Assembly (NCBI RefSeq): GCF_014646255.1
Contig: NZ_BMNC01000004.1
Span: 62,001-126,000 of the forward strand
Direction of reading: 5' to 3'
DNA from: Lentzea pudingi
Lineage (GTDB): Bacteria > Actinomycetota > Actinomycetes > Mycobacteriales > Pseudonocardiaceae
DNA: 64,000 nucleotides
This document shows, in pieces, positions 17,361 to 25,439 of the stretch (position 1 is the stretch's first letter; the number at the start of each line of letters is the position of its first letter). The position numbers and the translations under genes are program-made. Below the pieces are notes generated by a model. The model saw only the letters and a program-made list of their open reading frames with translations. It was not told the DNA's origin and made no database searches.

Positions 17361-17831
17361 ATGTTCGTTCGCACGATCGCCGCCGTGGTCGCGATGTTCG
17401 CCGCTCTGATCATGGGCGCGTCCGTCGCGTCGGCGGCCCCGGCCAAGTACACGCACTCGCAGGCGACCGCGCAGCTGCGCGCGGCCGGCATCGGCTGGAC
17501 GTCGAGCGGTGGGTGCAGTGACCGCACCAAGCCGAACTGCACGTCGTTCGAGCAGATCAACCAGACGACCATCGCGGGTGCCAAGACGTTCAAGAGCGCG
17601 TCGGGCTGTGCGCTGATGATCACCGGCGGCACGGAGACCGGCCACGCGTCGGGCACGTACTCGCACTGGAACGGGTACAAGGTGGACTACCGGCTGTCCA
17701 GCTGCGTCACGAACTACATCAAGGGCAGCTTCTCGTCCATCGGTGGCAACAAGTGGAAGTCGAACGCGGGCAACATCTACTACCTCGAGTCGAACCACTG
17801 GGACGTCACGTACCACAACTGCGGCTGCTGA
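17361..17831 (+). CDS. Secreted M15-like zinc peptidase (D-Ala-D-Ala carboxypeptidase fold)
   Basis: 156 residues. A signal peptide ends at about SVASAAPA. The zinc-ligand pattern of the M15/VanY-type peptidases is visible: SHWNGYKVDY fits SxHxxGxxxD, and ESNHWDV fits the ExxH segment near the C-terminus. Six cysteines, including CSDRTKPNC and the terminal CGC, suggest disulphides. AAGGAG lies 9 nt before the ATG. It is probably a wall-peptide hydrolase, and the divergent NlpC/P60 gene supports a shared role in cell-wall turnover. The exact bond cut is unknown. Confidence 0.7.
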   Translation: MFVRTIAAVVAMFAALIMGASVASAAPAKYTHSQATAQLRAAGIGWTSSGGCSDRTKPNCTSFEQINQTTIAGAKTFKSASGCALMITGGTETGHASGTYSHWNGYKVDYRLSSCVTNYIKGSFSSIGGNKWKSNAGNIYYLESNHWDVTYHNCGC

Positions 17832-17872
17832 GGCGGTTGCTCAACTGAGGTGAGGCCGGTAGTAGTGGACGG

Positions 17873-18631
17873 GTGACCTCACTCGGCGCTGTCTACCGGC
17901 CCCAGCTCCCTCCCGAGAACCTGCGTTCCGTCGTCCTCGCGGCCGAGGAGTCCGGTGTGGACTCGTTGTGGCTGTGGGAGGACTGCTTCCTGGAGAGCGG
18001 CATCGCCTGCGCCTCCGCGGCCCTCGCCTGGACCTCGCGGCTGAAGGTCGGCGTCGGCCTGCTGCCGGTGCCGTTGCGCAACGTCGCCCTGACGGCGATG
18101 GAGGCCGCGACGCTCGACCGGTTGTTCCCCGGCCGCGTCTCGATCGGCGTCGGGCACGGCGTGCAGGACTGGATGGGCCAGGTCGGCGCTCGGGTCTCGT
18201 CGCCGCTGACGTTGCTGCGCGAGTACACCGAGGCGTTGAAGGCACTGCTGGCCGGCGAGCGCGTCACCGTCGAGGGCCGGTACGTGAAGCTGAGCGGCGT
18301 GGCGCTGGACTGGCCGCCGGCCGCACCGATGCCGATCTACGTGGGCGGGCTCGGCACGAAGACCCTCGACCTCGCGGGTGAGGTCGGCGACGGCACGATC
18401 CTCGACGCGTCGGCCGACCTGGACCGCGTCCGGGCCATCAGCGCCACCCGCGAGCACCCCGTGATCGTCTACGTGGAGACGGACTCGCGGGACCGCGCGT
18501 TCGTCACGGACCTGGTCGCGCGGGTCGCCGCGGCGGGCGCCACCAGCGTGGTCCTGCAGCAGTCCGCCACGAGCGAGGACCCCGAAGGGTTCGTTCGTTT
18601 CGTCGGATCACTCGATGGAGTGAGTGCATAG
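17873..18631 (+). CDS. LLM-class flavin/F420-dependent oxidoreductase
   Basis: A 252-residue TIM-barrel oxidoreductase of the bacterial luciferase-like family. Family features are SLWLWEDCF early, RLKVGVGLLPVPLRN, the LDRLFPGRVSIGVGHG segment, and PIYVGGLGTKTLDLAGEVGD. It is somewhat shorter than the usual 290-330 residues, mainly toward the C-terminus. The substrate is unknown. GTG 17873 is preceded 7-13 nt upstream by TAGTAGT, which would fit a -10 element and a leaderless message. Confidence 0.88.
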   Translation: MTSLGAVYRPQLPPENLRSVVLAAEESGVDSLWLWEDCFLESGIACASAALAWTSRLKVGVGLLPVPLRNVALTAMEAATLDRLFPGRVSIGVGHGVQDWMGQVGARVSSPLTLLREYTEALKALLAGERVTVEGRYVKLSGVALDWPPAAPMPIYVGGLGTKTLDLAGEVGDGTILDASADLDRVRAISATREHPVIVYVETDSRDRAFVTDLVARVAAAGATSVVLQQSATSEDPEGFVRFVGSLDGVSA

Positions 18632-18706
18632 CGTCGTGGATAACGACGGATTCCTCCTTGCGATGGAACGGTCATGGGCCTTTCGTCGCGGATCGGGGAG
18701 GGAAGC

Positions 18707-19336
18707 ATGCTCGGTCGCAAGGACCGCCGGATCGCTGAGCTGGAGCGGGCCGTGGAAGGTCTGCAGGACCTCCTCTCCCGGATCGGTGACGCCCGGTCAG
18801 CGCGGACCGACGTGCTGGAGGAGGTCGACCGGGCCGGTGCCGAACTCGTAGCGCTGCGGCACCGGATCTCGAACGCTCGCGCCGAACTGCGGCCGTTGAA
18901 GGACGAACTGACCCTGCAACGGGCAGGTGTGTTCCGCACCGGCGCCACCGTGGACCACCAGGCGCAGCTGGACCTCGTCCACGACGAGATGAAGACCCTG
19001 ATCAAGACCGGCGCGGCGATCGAGGGTGGCGGGCAGGTCACCTGCAACGGATCGGACGCGACCGGGCGCAGGCTCGTCGAGGACTGGTCGGCGCTGATGC
19101 TCCGCTCGTACAACTGCGAGGCCGAGAACTGCCTGCGCATGCTGCGAGCCGGTGGCCTGGACGCGGCGAGGAGGCGGCTCGACCGCTCGGCGTCGGCGAT
19201 CGAACGGCTCAGCGGGACGTTCGCGCTCCGCGTCTCGCCGCGTTACCAGGCCCTGCGCGCGTACGAACTGGAGTTGACGGCCGACCACCTGCAGCGCAGG
19301 GCGGAAAGCCGCCGCACGCGCCGGATTGCGTCGTAG
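18707..19336 (+). CDS. Coiled-coil protein with a DUF4041-like domain, no nuclease domain
   Basis: 209 residues. The first 100 are a probable coiled coil (RRIAELERAVEGLQDLL, then EELVAL-type heptads to LKDELTLQRAG). The rest resembles DUF4041: LMLRSYNCEAENCLRMLRAG, then RSASAIERLS, then VSPRYQALRAYELELTADHL. In many phage and bacterial proteins this unit is followed by a T5orf172/GIY-YIG-type domain; here the protein ends directly after it. ATG 18707 is chosen because GGGGAGGGA precedes it; an in-frame ATG at 18674 lacks such a site. The function is unknown. Confidence 0.65.
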   Translation: MLGRKDRRIAELERAVEGLQDLLSRIGDARSARTDVLEEVDRAGAELVALRHRISNARAELRPLKDELTLQRAGVFRTGATVDHQAQLDLVHDEMKTLIKTGAAIEGGGQVTCNGSDATGRRLVEDWSALMLRSYNCEAENCLRMLRAGGLDAARRRLDRSASAIERLSGTFALRVSPRYQALRAYELELTADHLQRRAESRRTRRIAS

Positions 19337-19357
19337 CGCACGGGGTACCTCCTCGGT

Positions 19358-19807
19358 ATGGCCGAGGTTTCGCTGAACGTCGAAGCACCAGTGGACGCCG
19401 TGTGGGCGGTACTCGCCGACGGCTGGTCCTACGCGGGCTGGGTGGTGGGCGCGTCGCACATCCGCGACGTGGACAAGGGGTGGCCAGAGCCGGAGACGCG
19501 GATCCACCACAGCGTGGGGCCGTGGCCGCTGGTCATCGAGGACACCACCGGGGTGGTCCGCTGCGAGCCGAACCGGCTGCTGGAGCTGGACGCACGCCTG
19601 TGGCCGGCCGGGGCCGCCCGGATCACCTTCACCCTGCACCCGCGCTCCGAGTCGCTCACCGAGGTGCGGATGGCCGAGCGGGTGGTGCGCGGGCCGTCGA
19701 CCCTCATGCCGAAGGTCGTGCAGGACGTGCTGCTGACCCCGCGCAACAAGGAGACACTGCAACGCCTGAACGCGCTGGCCAAAGGGCGGGCTACACCCTT
19801 TCACTAG
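19358..19807 (+). CDS. SRPBCC (START-like) family protein
   Basis: 149 residues with the helix-grip signature: MAEVSLNVEAPVDAVWAVLADG at the N-terminus, VIEDTTGVVRCEPNRLLELDAR in the middle strands, and the long closing helix KETLQRLNALAKG. Such proteins bind hydrophobic ligands in a deep pocket, and the ligand is unknown here. Its stop codon (19805-19807) lies inside the large palindrome that precedes the ABC operon. Confidence 0.85.
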   Translation: MAEVSLNVEAPVDAVWAVLADGWSYAGWVVGASHIRDVDKGWPEPETRIHHSVGPWPLVIEDTTGVVRCEPNRLLELDARLWPAGAARITFTLHPRSESLTEVRMAERVVRGPSTLMPKVVQDVLLTPRNKETLQRLNALAKGRATPFH

Positions 19808-19825
19808 GTAACTAGTGAAAGGGTG
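19794..19825. promoter_or_regulatory. 32-bp palindromic operator for the YtrA-type GntR operon
   Basis: CACCCTTTCACTAG (19794-19807) and CTAGTGAAAGGGTG (19812-19825) are perfect 14-bp arms around GTAA. It sits 14 nt before the first codon of the ABC operon, whose third gene encodes a YtrA-subfamily GntR regulator. GntR proteins bind dyad sites of this kind, and the short distance suggests repression by promoter occlusion. The site also covers the SRPBCC stop codon. Confidence 0.8.
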
Positions 19826-19839
19826 GTACGGTTGCTCCC

Positions 19840-20574
19840 ATGAGTCAGAGGGAGCACCCGCCGGTCCTGGCGGAGGAGCTGGGGAAGAGGTACTCGCGGG
19901 GCTGGGCGTTGCGCGACTGCACGCTCGAGGTCCCGGCGGGGCGCATCGTCGCGCTCGTCGGGCCGAACGGCGCGGGCAAGAGCACGCTGATGGGCATGAT
20001 CACCGGACTGCTGCGGCCCACGACGGGCCGGATCTCCGTGTTCGGCGACGAGCCGAGCGGTGGTGGGATGCACCGGTCGGTGGCGTTCCTGACGCAGGCC
20101 AAGCCGCTGTACCCGCAGTTCACGGTCACTGAGACGCTGCGGTACGGCCGCAACGCCAACCCGGGCTGGGACCAGGCGTATGCGGAGGAGCTGGTCGAGA
20201 AGGCGCAGGTGCCGTTCGCGGCCAGGGTGGGGACGCTGTCGGGTGGTCAGCGGACGCGGGTCGCGCTCGCGCTGGCACTGGGGAAGCGGCCGCGGTTGCT
20301 GATGCTGGACGAACCGCTCGCCGACCTCGACCCGCTGGCACGGGAGACGGTGTTGCGGACGCTGGTGCGGGAGTGCCGGACGCAGGGCATCACGGTGCTG
20401 CTGTCGTCGCACGTGCTGGCGGAGCTGGAGGACGTGTGCGACCACCTCGTGCTGCTGACCGAGGGGCGCGTGCGGCTGGCGGGGGACGTGAGCGAACTGC
20501 TGCGCGCGTACCCGGAGCACCGGACGCTCAGTCAGCTCGCGCTCGCCCACATGCGCATGGGGGTGGCGGCATGA
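19840..20574 (+). CDS. ABC transporter ATP-binding protein (YtrB-like)
   Basis: A 244-residue ATPase with Walker A GPNGAGKST (residues 41-49), Q-loop FLTQAKPLYPQF, signature LSGGQRTRVA, Walker B LLMLDEPLADLDP and H-loop SSHV. It belongs to the multidrug or bacitracin-type exporters that work with a polytopic permease. It overlaps the permease gene by ATGA. The ATG lies 15 nt after the palindrome with no clear ribosome-binding site, so the message may be leaderless. Confidence 0.93.
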   Translation: MSQREHPPVLAEELGKRYSRGWALRDCTLEVPAGRIVALVGPNGAGKSTLMGMITGLLRPTTGRISVFGDEPSGGGMHRSVAFLTQAKPLYPQFTVTETLRYGRNANPGWDQAYAEELVEKAQVPFAARVGTLSGGQRTRVALALALGKRPRLLMLDEPLADLDPLARETVLRTLVRECRTQGITVLLSSHVLAELEDVCDHLVLLTEGRVRLAGDVSELLRAYPEHRTLSQLALAHMRMGVAA

Positions 20575-21542
20575 CGTGGATCGTGTGGCGCCAGCAACGG
20601 CCCGTGTTCATCACGCTCGTCGCCGGTCTGGTCGTCAGCGTCGCCGTCATCCTGATGTGGCGGGCGGGAATGGCCGGGGACCTCCGCGCGGGCAACCTCG
20701 AGGCCTGCGTGGAGAAGATCTTCGACGGCTGCGGGGGCAAGGCCGCCGACGAGTTCCAGGACGTCTGGTTCGACCGGTTGCACGCCGCCCAGGGCACGGT
20801 GCTCGCGGCGCCCGCGCTGATCGGGGTGTTCGTCGGCGCGCCGTTGTTCGCACGGGAGTACGAGCAGGGCACGCACGCCTTGGCGTTCACGCAGTCGGTC
20901 AGCCGGACGCGCTGGATGGCGGCCAAGTTCGCCGTCGCCGCGCTGCCCGCACTGGTCGTGGTGCTCGTCTATCAGTTCGTAGTGCACAGCTGGCTCGACG
21001 TGGCCGGGGATCTCGGTCCGCTGGCGACGGGTCCGTTCTACTTCACGACCTTCGACGCCCAGGGCGTCTCGCCGGTCGCGTACACGCTCTTCGCCTACAC
21101 GCTCGGCATGGTCGCGGGCGCGCTGTTCAAGCGGACGCTCGTCGCGATGACGCTGACGCTCGGCCTGTTCATCGCGGCGCGGATCGCGCTCTCCGGGGTG
21201 CGGGAGTTCATGATCACGCCGACCAGGGTGCTCTCGGACGACCTGGACGGCCGCTCGCCCGTCGAGCGCGGCCCGCTGGTGGTGGAGTCGGGGTTCCTCG
21301 ACGCCAGGGGCGCGGTGGTCGCGGACCCGACGCCGATGATGAACTGCGCCGGCAGGAACGACGCGCAGGGGATCACGGACTTCGAGGTCTGCTACCGGGA
21401 GAACGGCCTCGCGCAGCGGTTCACCGACGTCATCCCGGTCGAGCAGGCGACGACGCTGCACCTGCTGGAGGCGTCGGTCTTCGCGGGGTTCGCGGTGCTG
21501 TTCGTGCTGGGCACGGTGTGGGCCGTGCGCAGGCAGGTGTGA
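20571..21542 (+). CDS. ABC transporter permease
   Basis: 323 residues with six or so hydrophobic helices: FITLVAGLVVSVAVILMW at the N-terminus, one near VLAAPALIGVFVGAPLF, LVVVLVYQFVV, YTLGMVAGALF, MTLTLGLFIAARIAL, and a last helix EASVFAGFAVLFVLGTVWAV. The motif FAREYEQGTHALAFTQSVSR is typical of this permease type. It has an external domain between helices 5 and 6. The start overlaps the ATPase stop. It is the only permease in an operon that has two ATPases. Confidence 0.88.
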   Translation: MTWIVWRQQRPVFITLVAGLVVSVAVILMWRAGMAGDLRAGNLEACVEKIFDGCGGKAADEFQDVWFDRLHAAQGTVLAAPALIGVFVGAPLFAREYEQGTHALAFTQSVSRTRWMAAKFAVAALPALVVVLVYQFVVHSWLDVAGDLGPLATGPFYFTTFDAQGVSPVAYTLFAYTLGMVAGALFKRTLVAMTLTLGLFIAARIALSGVREFMITPTRVLSDDLDGRSPVERGPLVVESGFLDARGAVVADPTPMMNCAGRNDAQGITDFEVCYRENGLAQRFTDVIPVEQATTLHLLEASVFAGFAVLFVLGTVWAVRRQV

Positions 21543-21578
21543 CCGGGAGTGGACGGATGGGCACCTATGCTGAGCGGC

Positions 21579-21956
21579 GTGATCGAGTTTCGCATCGATC
21601 GGCACTCCGGGGTGTCCACCTATCTCCAGATCGCCGCACAGGTCAAGCAGGCCATGAGGATGGGGCTGCTCGGACCCGGCGACAAGCTGCCGACGGCACG
21701 GGAGGTCGTGGAGGCCACCAGGGTCAACCCCAACACCGTGCTCAAGGCGTACCGGGAGCTCGAGCACGAAGGGCTGGTGGAGGGCCGGCGGGGCATGGGC
21801 ACGTTCGTCACGGCCTCGCTCGCCACCGACGCGGCCAAGGCGGACGCGCCGCTGCGGCAGGACCTGGAGCGGTGGATGGACCGCGCGGTGGACGAGGGGC
21901 TCTCGGCGGACGAGGTCGACGCGATCTACACCGACGTGCGGGGCACGCACTACTGA
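21579..21956 (+). CDS. GntR-family regulator, YtrA subfamily
   Basis: About 125 residues: a winged helix with almost no effector domain, as in YtrA. Residues IEFRIDRHSGVSTYLQIAAQVKQAMRMG lead into GDKLPTAREV and the recognition helix NPNTVLKAYRELEHEGLV, then the wing RRGMGTFV. GTG 21579 is favoured because relatives start at M-I-E-F-R; in-frame ATG 21567 and GTG 21549 are alternatives. It lies between the permease and the second ATPase. By analogy it represses the operon through the palindrome at 19794 and is released by envelope-stress signals. Confidence 0.9.
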   Translation: MIEFRIDRHSGVSTYLQIAAQVKQAMRMGLLGPGDKLPTAREVVEATRVNPNTVLKAYRELEHEGLVEGRRGMGTFVTASLATDAAKADAPLRQDLERWMDRAVDEGLSADEVDAIYTDVRGTHY

Positions 21957-21981
21957 TGTCCACTGTGGACGTGGGAGCACG

Positions 21982-22842
21982 ATGAACACCAGTCCCGTGC
22001 AGGCTCGCGACGTCGCGAAGCACTTCGGGCGAACGAAAGCCCTCGACGGGTGCTCGTTCACGTTGCCGGAGGGCAGCGTGACCGGGCTGGTCGGACCGAA
22101 CGGCGCGGGCAAGAGCACGCTGCTGTCGCTGATCGCCGGGCTCGCGAGGCCCACCGCGGGTGAGATCACCGTGCACGGCACGGCAGTGCGCGGCCGGATG
22201 CACCCCGACGTGTCGCTGCTGACCCAGAAAAGGCCGCTCTACGACCAGTTCACCGTCCGTGAGCTGATGCGGGCGGGTGCGGCGATGAACGACCGGTGGT
22301 CGGCGGAGCGCGCGGACGAGGTGCTGGACCTGCTTGCGGGAGTGGCCAAGGACGCGAAGGTGCGCACGTTGTCCGCCGGTGCGCGCACACAGGTCGCGAT
22401 CGCGCTGGCGCTGGGGCGGTTGCCGAAGGTGCTGCTGCTCGACGAACCGCTGTCCGACCTGGATCCGCTGGCACGCGACGAAACGCTGCGGATCGTCATG
22501 ACCGAGGTCGCCGAACGCGGCACGACGGTCCTGCTGTCCTCGCACCTGCTCACCGACCTCGGTGACGTCTGCGACCACCTGCTGCTGCTCGACGAGGGCC
22601 GCGTGCAGGTGTCGGGCGAGATCGACGACGTCCTGGCCGAGCACCACGTCGTGGTCGGGCCCGCCGGTCTGGAGCTGGACGTGGACGGCGTGGTCGACTC
22701 CTCGCGCACGTCCCGCCAGACCACGGCGCTGGTGCGCGGGACGGTGCCTCCTGGTTGGGAGACAACGCATCCCGACCTGGAAGCGCTGGTGATGGGCTAC
22801 CTGCGGGCGTCCCGCACCCGCAGGCTCGCCCGCACTCAGTAG
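21982..22842 (+). CDS. Second ABC transporter ATP-binding protein, degenerate signature motif
   Basis: 286 residues with Walker A GPNGAGKST, Q-loop LLTQKRPLYDQF, Walker B VLLLDEPLSDLDP and H-loop SSHL. It is clearly a paralogue of the ATPase at 19840 (both contain TQ-x4-PLY-x-QFTV). The C-loop reads LSAGARTQVA instead of LSGGQ, so the signature Gly-Gln pair is altered. It also has a C-terminal extension of about 80 residues. No permease follows; it may pair with the 20571 permease, or with the first ATPase as a heterodimer. Its end meets the convergent oxidoreductase gene. Confidence 0.9.
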   Translation: MNTSPVQARDVAKHFGRTKALDGCSFTLPEGSVTGLVGPNGAGKSTLLSLIAGLARPTAGEITVHGTAVRGRMHPDVSLLTQKRPLYDQFTVRELMRAGAAMNDRWSAERADEVLDLLAGVAKDAKVRTLSAGARTQVAIALALGRLPKVLLLDEPLSDLDPLARDETLRIVMTEVAERGTTVLLSSHLLTDLGDVCDHLLLLDEGRVQVSGEIDDVLAEHHVVVGPAGLELDVDGVVDSSRTSRQTTALVRGTVPPGWETTHPDLEALVMGYLRASRTRRLARTQ

Positions 22843-24374
22843 ATCGCTTTGTGCAGGCCCTGGACCACCGTCTTGTAGACCTCGCCGGCCGCACCCCACC
22901 GCGCGAGCGCCGCCCGTGCCGCGTTCGCACCCGCCGCGCCGTGCACACCGCCGCCCGGCCACGCCGACGAACCCGTGAGGTAGAGCCGGTCGAACGGGGT
23001 GTCCGCGCGGCCGAGACCGGGCACGGGCCGGAAGATGAGCTGCTGGTGGATCGCCGCCGTGCCGCCGTTGACCGAGCCGATCTCATCCGGGCCGAGCACG
23101 GAGCGCCCGACGATGCGGGAGCGGAAGCCCGGCGCGCGTTCCTCGATCATCAGCTCCAGGCGGTCGGCGCGGCGCTTGAGCCGGTCCGGCGTCCAGCTCC
23201 CGCCCAGCGGCACGTGCGTGTAGGCCCAGGCGGCCTCGGTGCCGGCGGGGGAGCGCGACGGGTCGCTCGTCGTCATCTGGCCCAGGATCATGAACGGGTT
23301 GCGCGGCACCTTGCCGCACGCCAACTCGTGCGCGACGTTCGCCAGGCCGTTGACGTCGCCGCCGAGGTGGACGGTGCCCGCCTGGGACGCCTCGGGGTTG
23401 GCCCACGGGATCGGCCCGGACAGCGCCCAGTCGACCTTGATCGTGTCGCCGTCCCACTGGAACCTCTTCAGGTCCTCCGCGAGCTTCGCGGGCAGGGCGT
23501 CGCCGCCGATCAGGTCCAGGTACAGCCTCGGTGCGGGCACGTCGGCCAGAACGGCACGGCGTGCGCGCACAACGGAACCATCGGCCAGACGCACACCCAC
23601 GGCGACACCGCGCGCGTGCAGCACGTCGGTGACGCGAGCGCCGGTCTCGACGCGGCCACCGAACCGGCGGACCAGGGACGCGGTCAGCTCGCCCGCGCCA
23701 CCGCGGGGCACGGGGTTGCCGACGTCCTGGGCGAGCATCGCGAGCAGCCAGCCGAAGCCCGCGCCACCGGCCTGGTCCGGGCCGAGGTCGGAGTGCATCG
23801 TGTTGCCCGCCAGCAACACCCTGGCGCCCTCACCGGCGAACAGCTCCTCGCCGAGCCGGCGCACGGGCTGGGTCAGCAGCCGCGTCAGCCGCAGCGTCTC
23901 CCCGAGACCGAGCGTGCGCAGCAACGAGAACCCACCGCGCACGGGCGGGAACGGGCGCAGCAACCCGTCCAGCACCCCGTCGCGGACCTGCCGCCAGCGC
24001 GCGTACTCCGCCTGCCAGGCGTCGGCGTCGGAGTGGGCGAACGCGCTCACGGACTTCGCGGTGACGTCGACGTCACGGGAGAGCAGCGCGACACGGTCGT
24101 CCGGCAGCACGTGGGCGAGCACGGCAGGTGCGTGCAGCCACTCCACGTCGAGGTTCAACGCGCCGATGACGGGCGAGCCGAGACCGAGGGGGTAGAACGC
24201 GCTGTAGACGTCGTTCGTGAAGCCGGGAGCGGTCATCTCGGCCGATGTCACGGCCCCACCGGGTGTGTCGCGCTGCTCCAGCACGAGCACGTCCCAGCCC
24301 GCGTCCGCCAGCAGGGTCGCGGCGACCAGCCCGTTCGGGCCGGAGCCGATGACGACCGCGTCAACCTCGTTCAC
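22836..24374 (-). CDS. FAD-dependent oxidoreductase, phytoene desaturase/PYROXD2-like
   Basis: 512 residues. The Rossmann dinucleotide motif AVVIGSGPNGLVAATLLADAG is at residues 6-26, followed by VLVLEQRDTPGG; the C-terminal FAD segment reads LYLTGSSAWPGGGVHGAAGANA. These place it with phytoene desaturase-like NAD(P)/FAD-dependent oxidoreductases. The substrate is unknown, and no carotenoid genes adjoin it. The start overlaps the upstream epimerase stop by 4 nt, so they form a two-gene operon. Confidence 0.9.
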   Translation of the reverse strand: MNEVDAVVIGSGPNGLVAATLLADAGWDVLVLEQRDTPGGAVTSAEMTAPGFTNDVYSAFYPLGLGSPVIGALNLDVEWLHAPAVLAHVLPDDRVALLSRDVDVTAKSVSAFAHSDADAWQAEYARWRQVRDGVLDGLLRPFPPVRGGFSLLRTLGLGETLRLTRLLTQPVRRLGEELFAGEGARVLLAGNTMHSDLGPDQAGGAGFGWLLAMLAQDVGNPVPRGGAGELTASLVRRFGGRVETGARVTDVLHARGVAVGVRLADGSVVRARRAVLADVPAPRLYLDLIGGDALPAKLAEDLKRFQWDGDTIKVDWALSGPIPWANPEASQAGTVHLGGDVNGLANVAHELACGKVPRNPFMILGQMTTSDPSRSPAGTEAAWAYTHVPLGGSWTPDRLKRRADRLELMIEERAPGFRSRIVGRSVLGPDEIGSVNGGTAAIHQQLIFRPVPGLGRADTPFDRLYLTGSSAWPGGGVHGAAGANAARAALARWGAAGEVYKTVVQGLHKAIY

Positions 24375-25234
24375 GCACGCCCTCCCATTGCAGTGATTAC
24401 CTCACGCAGCACATCACGCGCGTCGTGTTCGGGCCACCATTCCAGTTGTTCCCGTGCTCGTGTGGTGCGCACGAGAGGCGCCTGATCGGCCATCCGGACC
24501 CATTCGGGGGTCAGGGGCTGCAGGCCGAGCTTCGCCGTCGCCCCCGCGAGCCTCTCGATCACCGGGTACGGCACCGGCAACCGGGCGGCGCCCACCCGGT
24601 CGGCGATCATCGGCGCGGTCAGCACCGGTTCCGAGGCGAGGTTGAAGGCGCCGAACGCCTTGCGGCGCACGATCTCCACGATCGCGCGCGCCACGTCGTC
24701 GGAGTGCACGAGCTGCAGGCGCAGGTCGTTCCACAACGGGATCGGCAGGTACGGCAACAGCTTCGGCGGCAGCAACGGGCTGAGCAGCCAGCGGCGGATC
24801 TGCGCGGCGGCGGAGGCCTGCCCGATGCCGCACGGCCGGATCACGCTGTGCGGCAGCGGATAGCGGCTGAGCATCTCCTCGAGCCGCACCTTGTGCGCGC
24901 TGTAGGTGTTGTCCGCGATGCCCGTCAGCGCCCACGACTCGTCGACCCTCGACCAGCGCGGCGCCGGGCCGTAGGCCGCGACCGAGGAGGCGACGACCAG
25001 GTGGCCGACCTGTTCCTTCACGCACGCGGTGAGAACGTGCTCGGAACCGTCGATGTTGGTGCCGGTGTTCGTGGGCTTGATGGCCCAGGCCAGATGTATG
25101 ACGACATCAGCGCCCCGGAAGGCGTCCCGCAGTGATGACAGTCCGCGCACGTCCACTTGGGCGTCCTCGAACGGCAGATGGCGGCGCAGCGCGGTGCCGA
25201 CGTTCCCGGACCCACCTGTGACGACGATTTTCAC
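24371..25234 (-). CDS. NAD-dependent epimerase/dehydratase family protein
   Basis: 287 residues of the extended short-chain dehydrogenase type: TGGSGNVGTALRRHL at the N-terminus binds the dinucleotide, DVVIHLAWA follows strand 4, and the catalytic-type Tyr-x3-Lys appears as YSAHKVRLE. C-terminal residues are sugar- or lipid-epimerase-like but not diagnostic. It is the first gene of the operon with the FAD oxidoreductase. A 12-bp palindrome lies 21 bp upstream. Confidence 0.88.
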   Translation of the reverse strand: MKIVVTGGSGNVGTALRRHLPFEDAQVDVRGLSSLRDAFRGADVVIHLAWAIKPTNTGTNIDGSEHVLTACVKEQVGHLVVASSVAAYGPAPRWSRVDESWALTGIADNTYSAHKVRLEEMLSRYPLPHSVIRPCGIGQASAAAQIRRWLLSPLLPPKLLPYLPIPLWNDLRLQLVHSDDVARAIVEIVRRKAFGAFNLASEPVLTAPMIADRVGAARLPVPYPVIERLAGATAKLGLQPLTPEWVRMADQAPLVRTTRAREQLEWWPEHDARDVLREVITAMGGRA

Positions 25235-25254
25235 ATCTGTGGCTACCCCATGAT

Positions 25255-25266
25255 GTGACCGGTCAC
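25255..25266. promoter_or_regulatory. GTGACCGGTCAC palindrome upstream of the epimerase operon
   Basis: A perfect 12-bp palindrome 21 bp before the ATG of the minus-strand epimerase gene. Position and symmetry suit a repressor site. The regulator is not identifiable from the window. Confidence 0.45.
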
Positions 25267-25388
25267 GCGTATCTCATTTCGTTCGGCACCGAAGAGCTAG
25301 CACACTCCGTAGTCGAGCGGTAGTCACATGAACCTTACGAGTCTGTGTTCCGTAGCACATAAGGGGCCATTAACTGGATCCCCGCTCA

Positions 25389-25410
25389 ATACTGAGCTAC
25401 CGCTTAGTAT
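25389..25410. promoter_or_regulatory. Near-perfect dyad upstream of the substrate-binding lipoprotein gene
   Basis: ATACTGAGC (25389-25397) and GCTTAGTAT (25402-25410) match at 8 of 9 positions around TACC. It lies in an AT-richer promoter island (about 25290-25420) and ends 29 nt before the ATG at 25440. It is probably an operator or part of the core promoter. Confidence 0.5.
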
Positions 25411-25439
25411 GCCGAGATCATTTGGACAAGGACTGCTGC

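Noticed and set aside
22755..24485. Plus-strand frame over the FAD oxidoreductase gene
   Set aside because: Shadow translation rich in Arg/His/Gly; the minus-strand protein has a clear Rossmann motif and FAD C-terminal motif.
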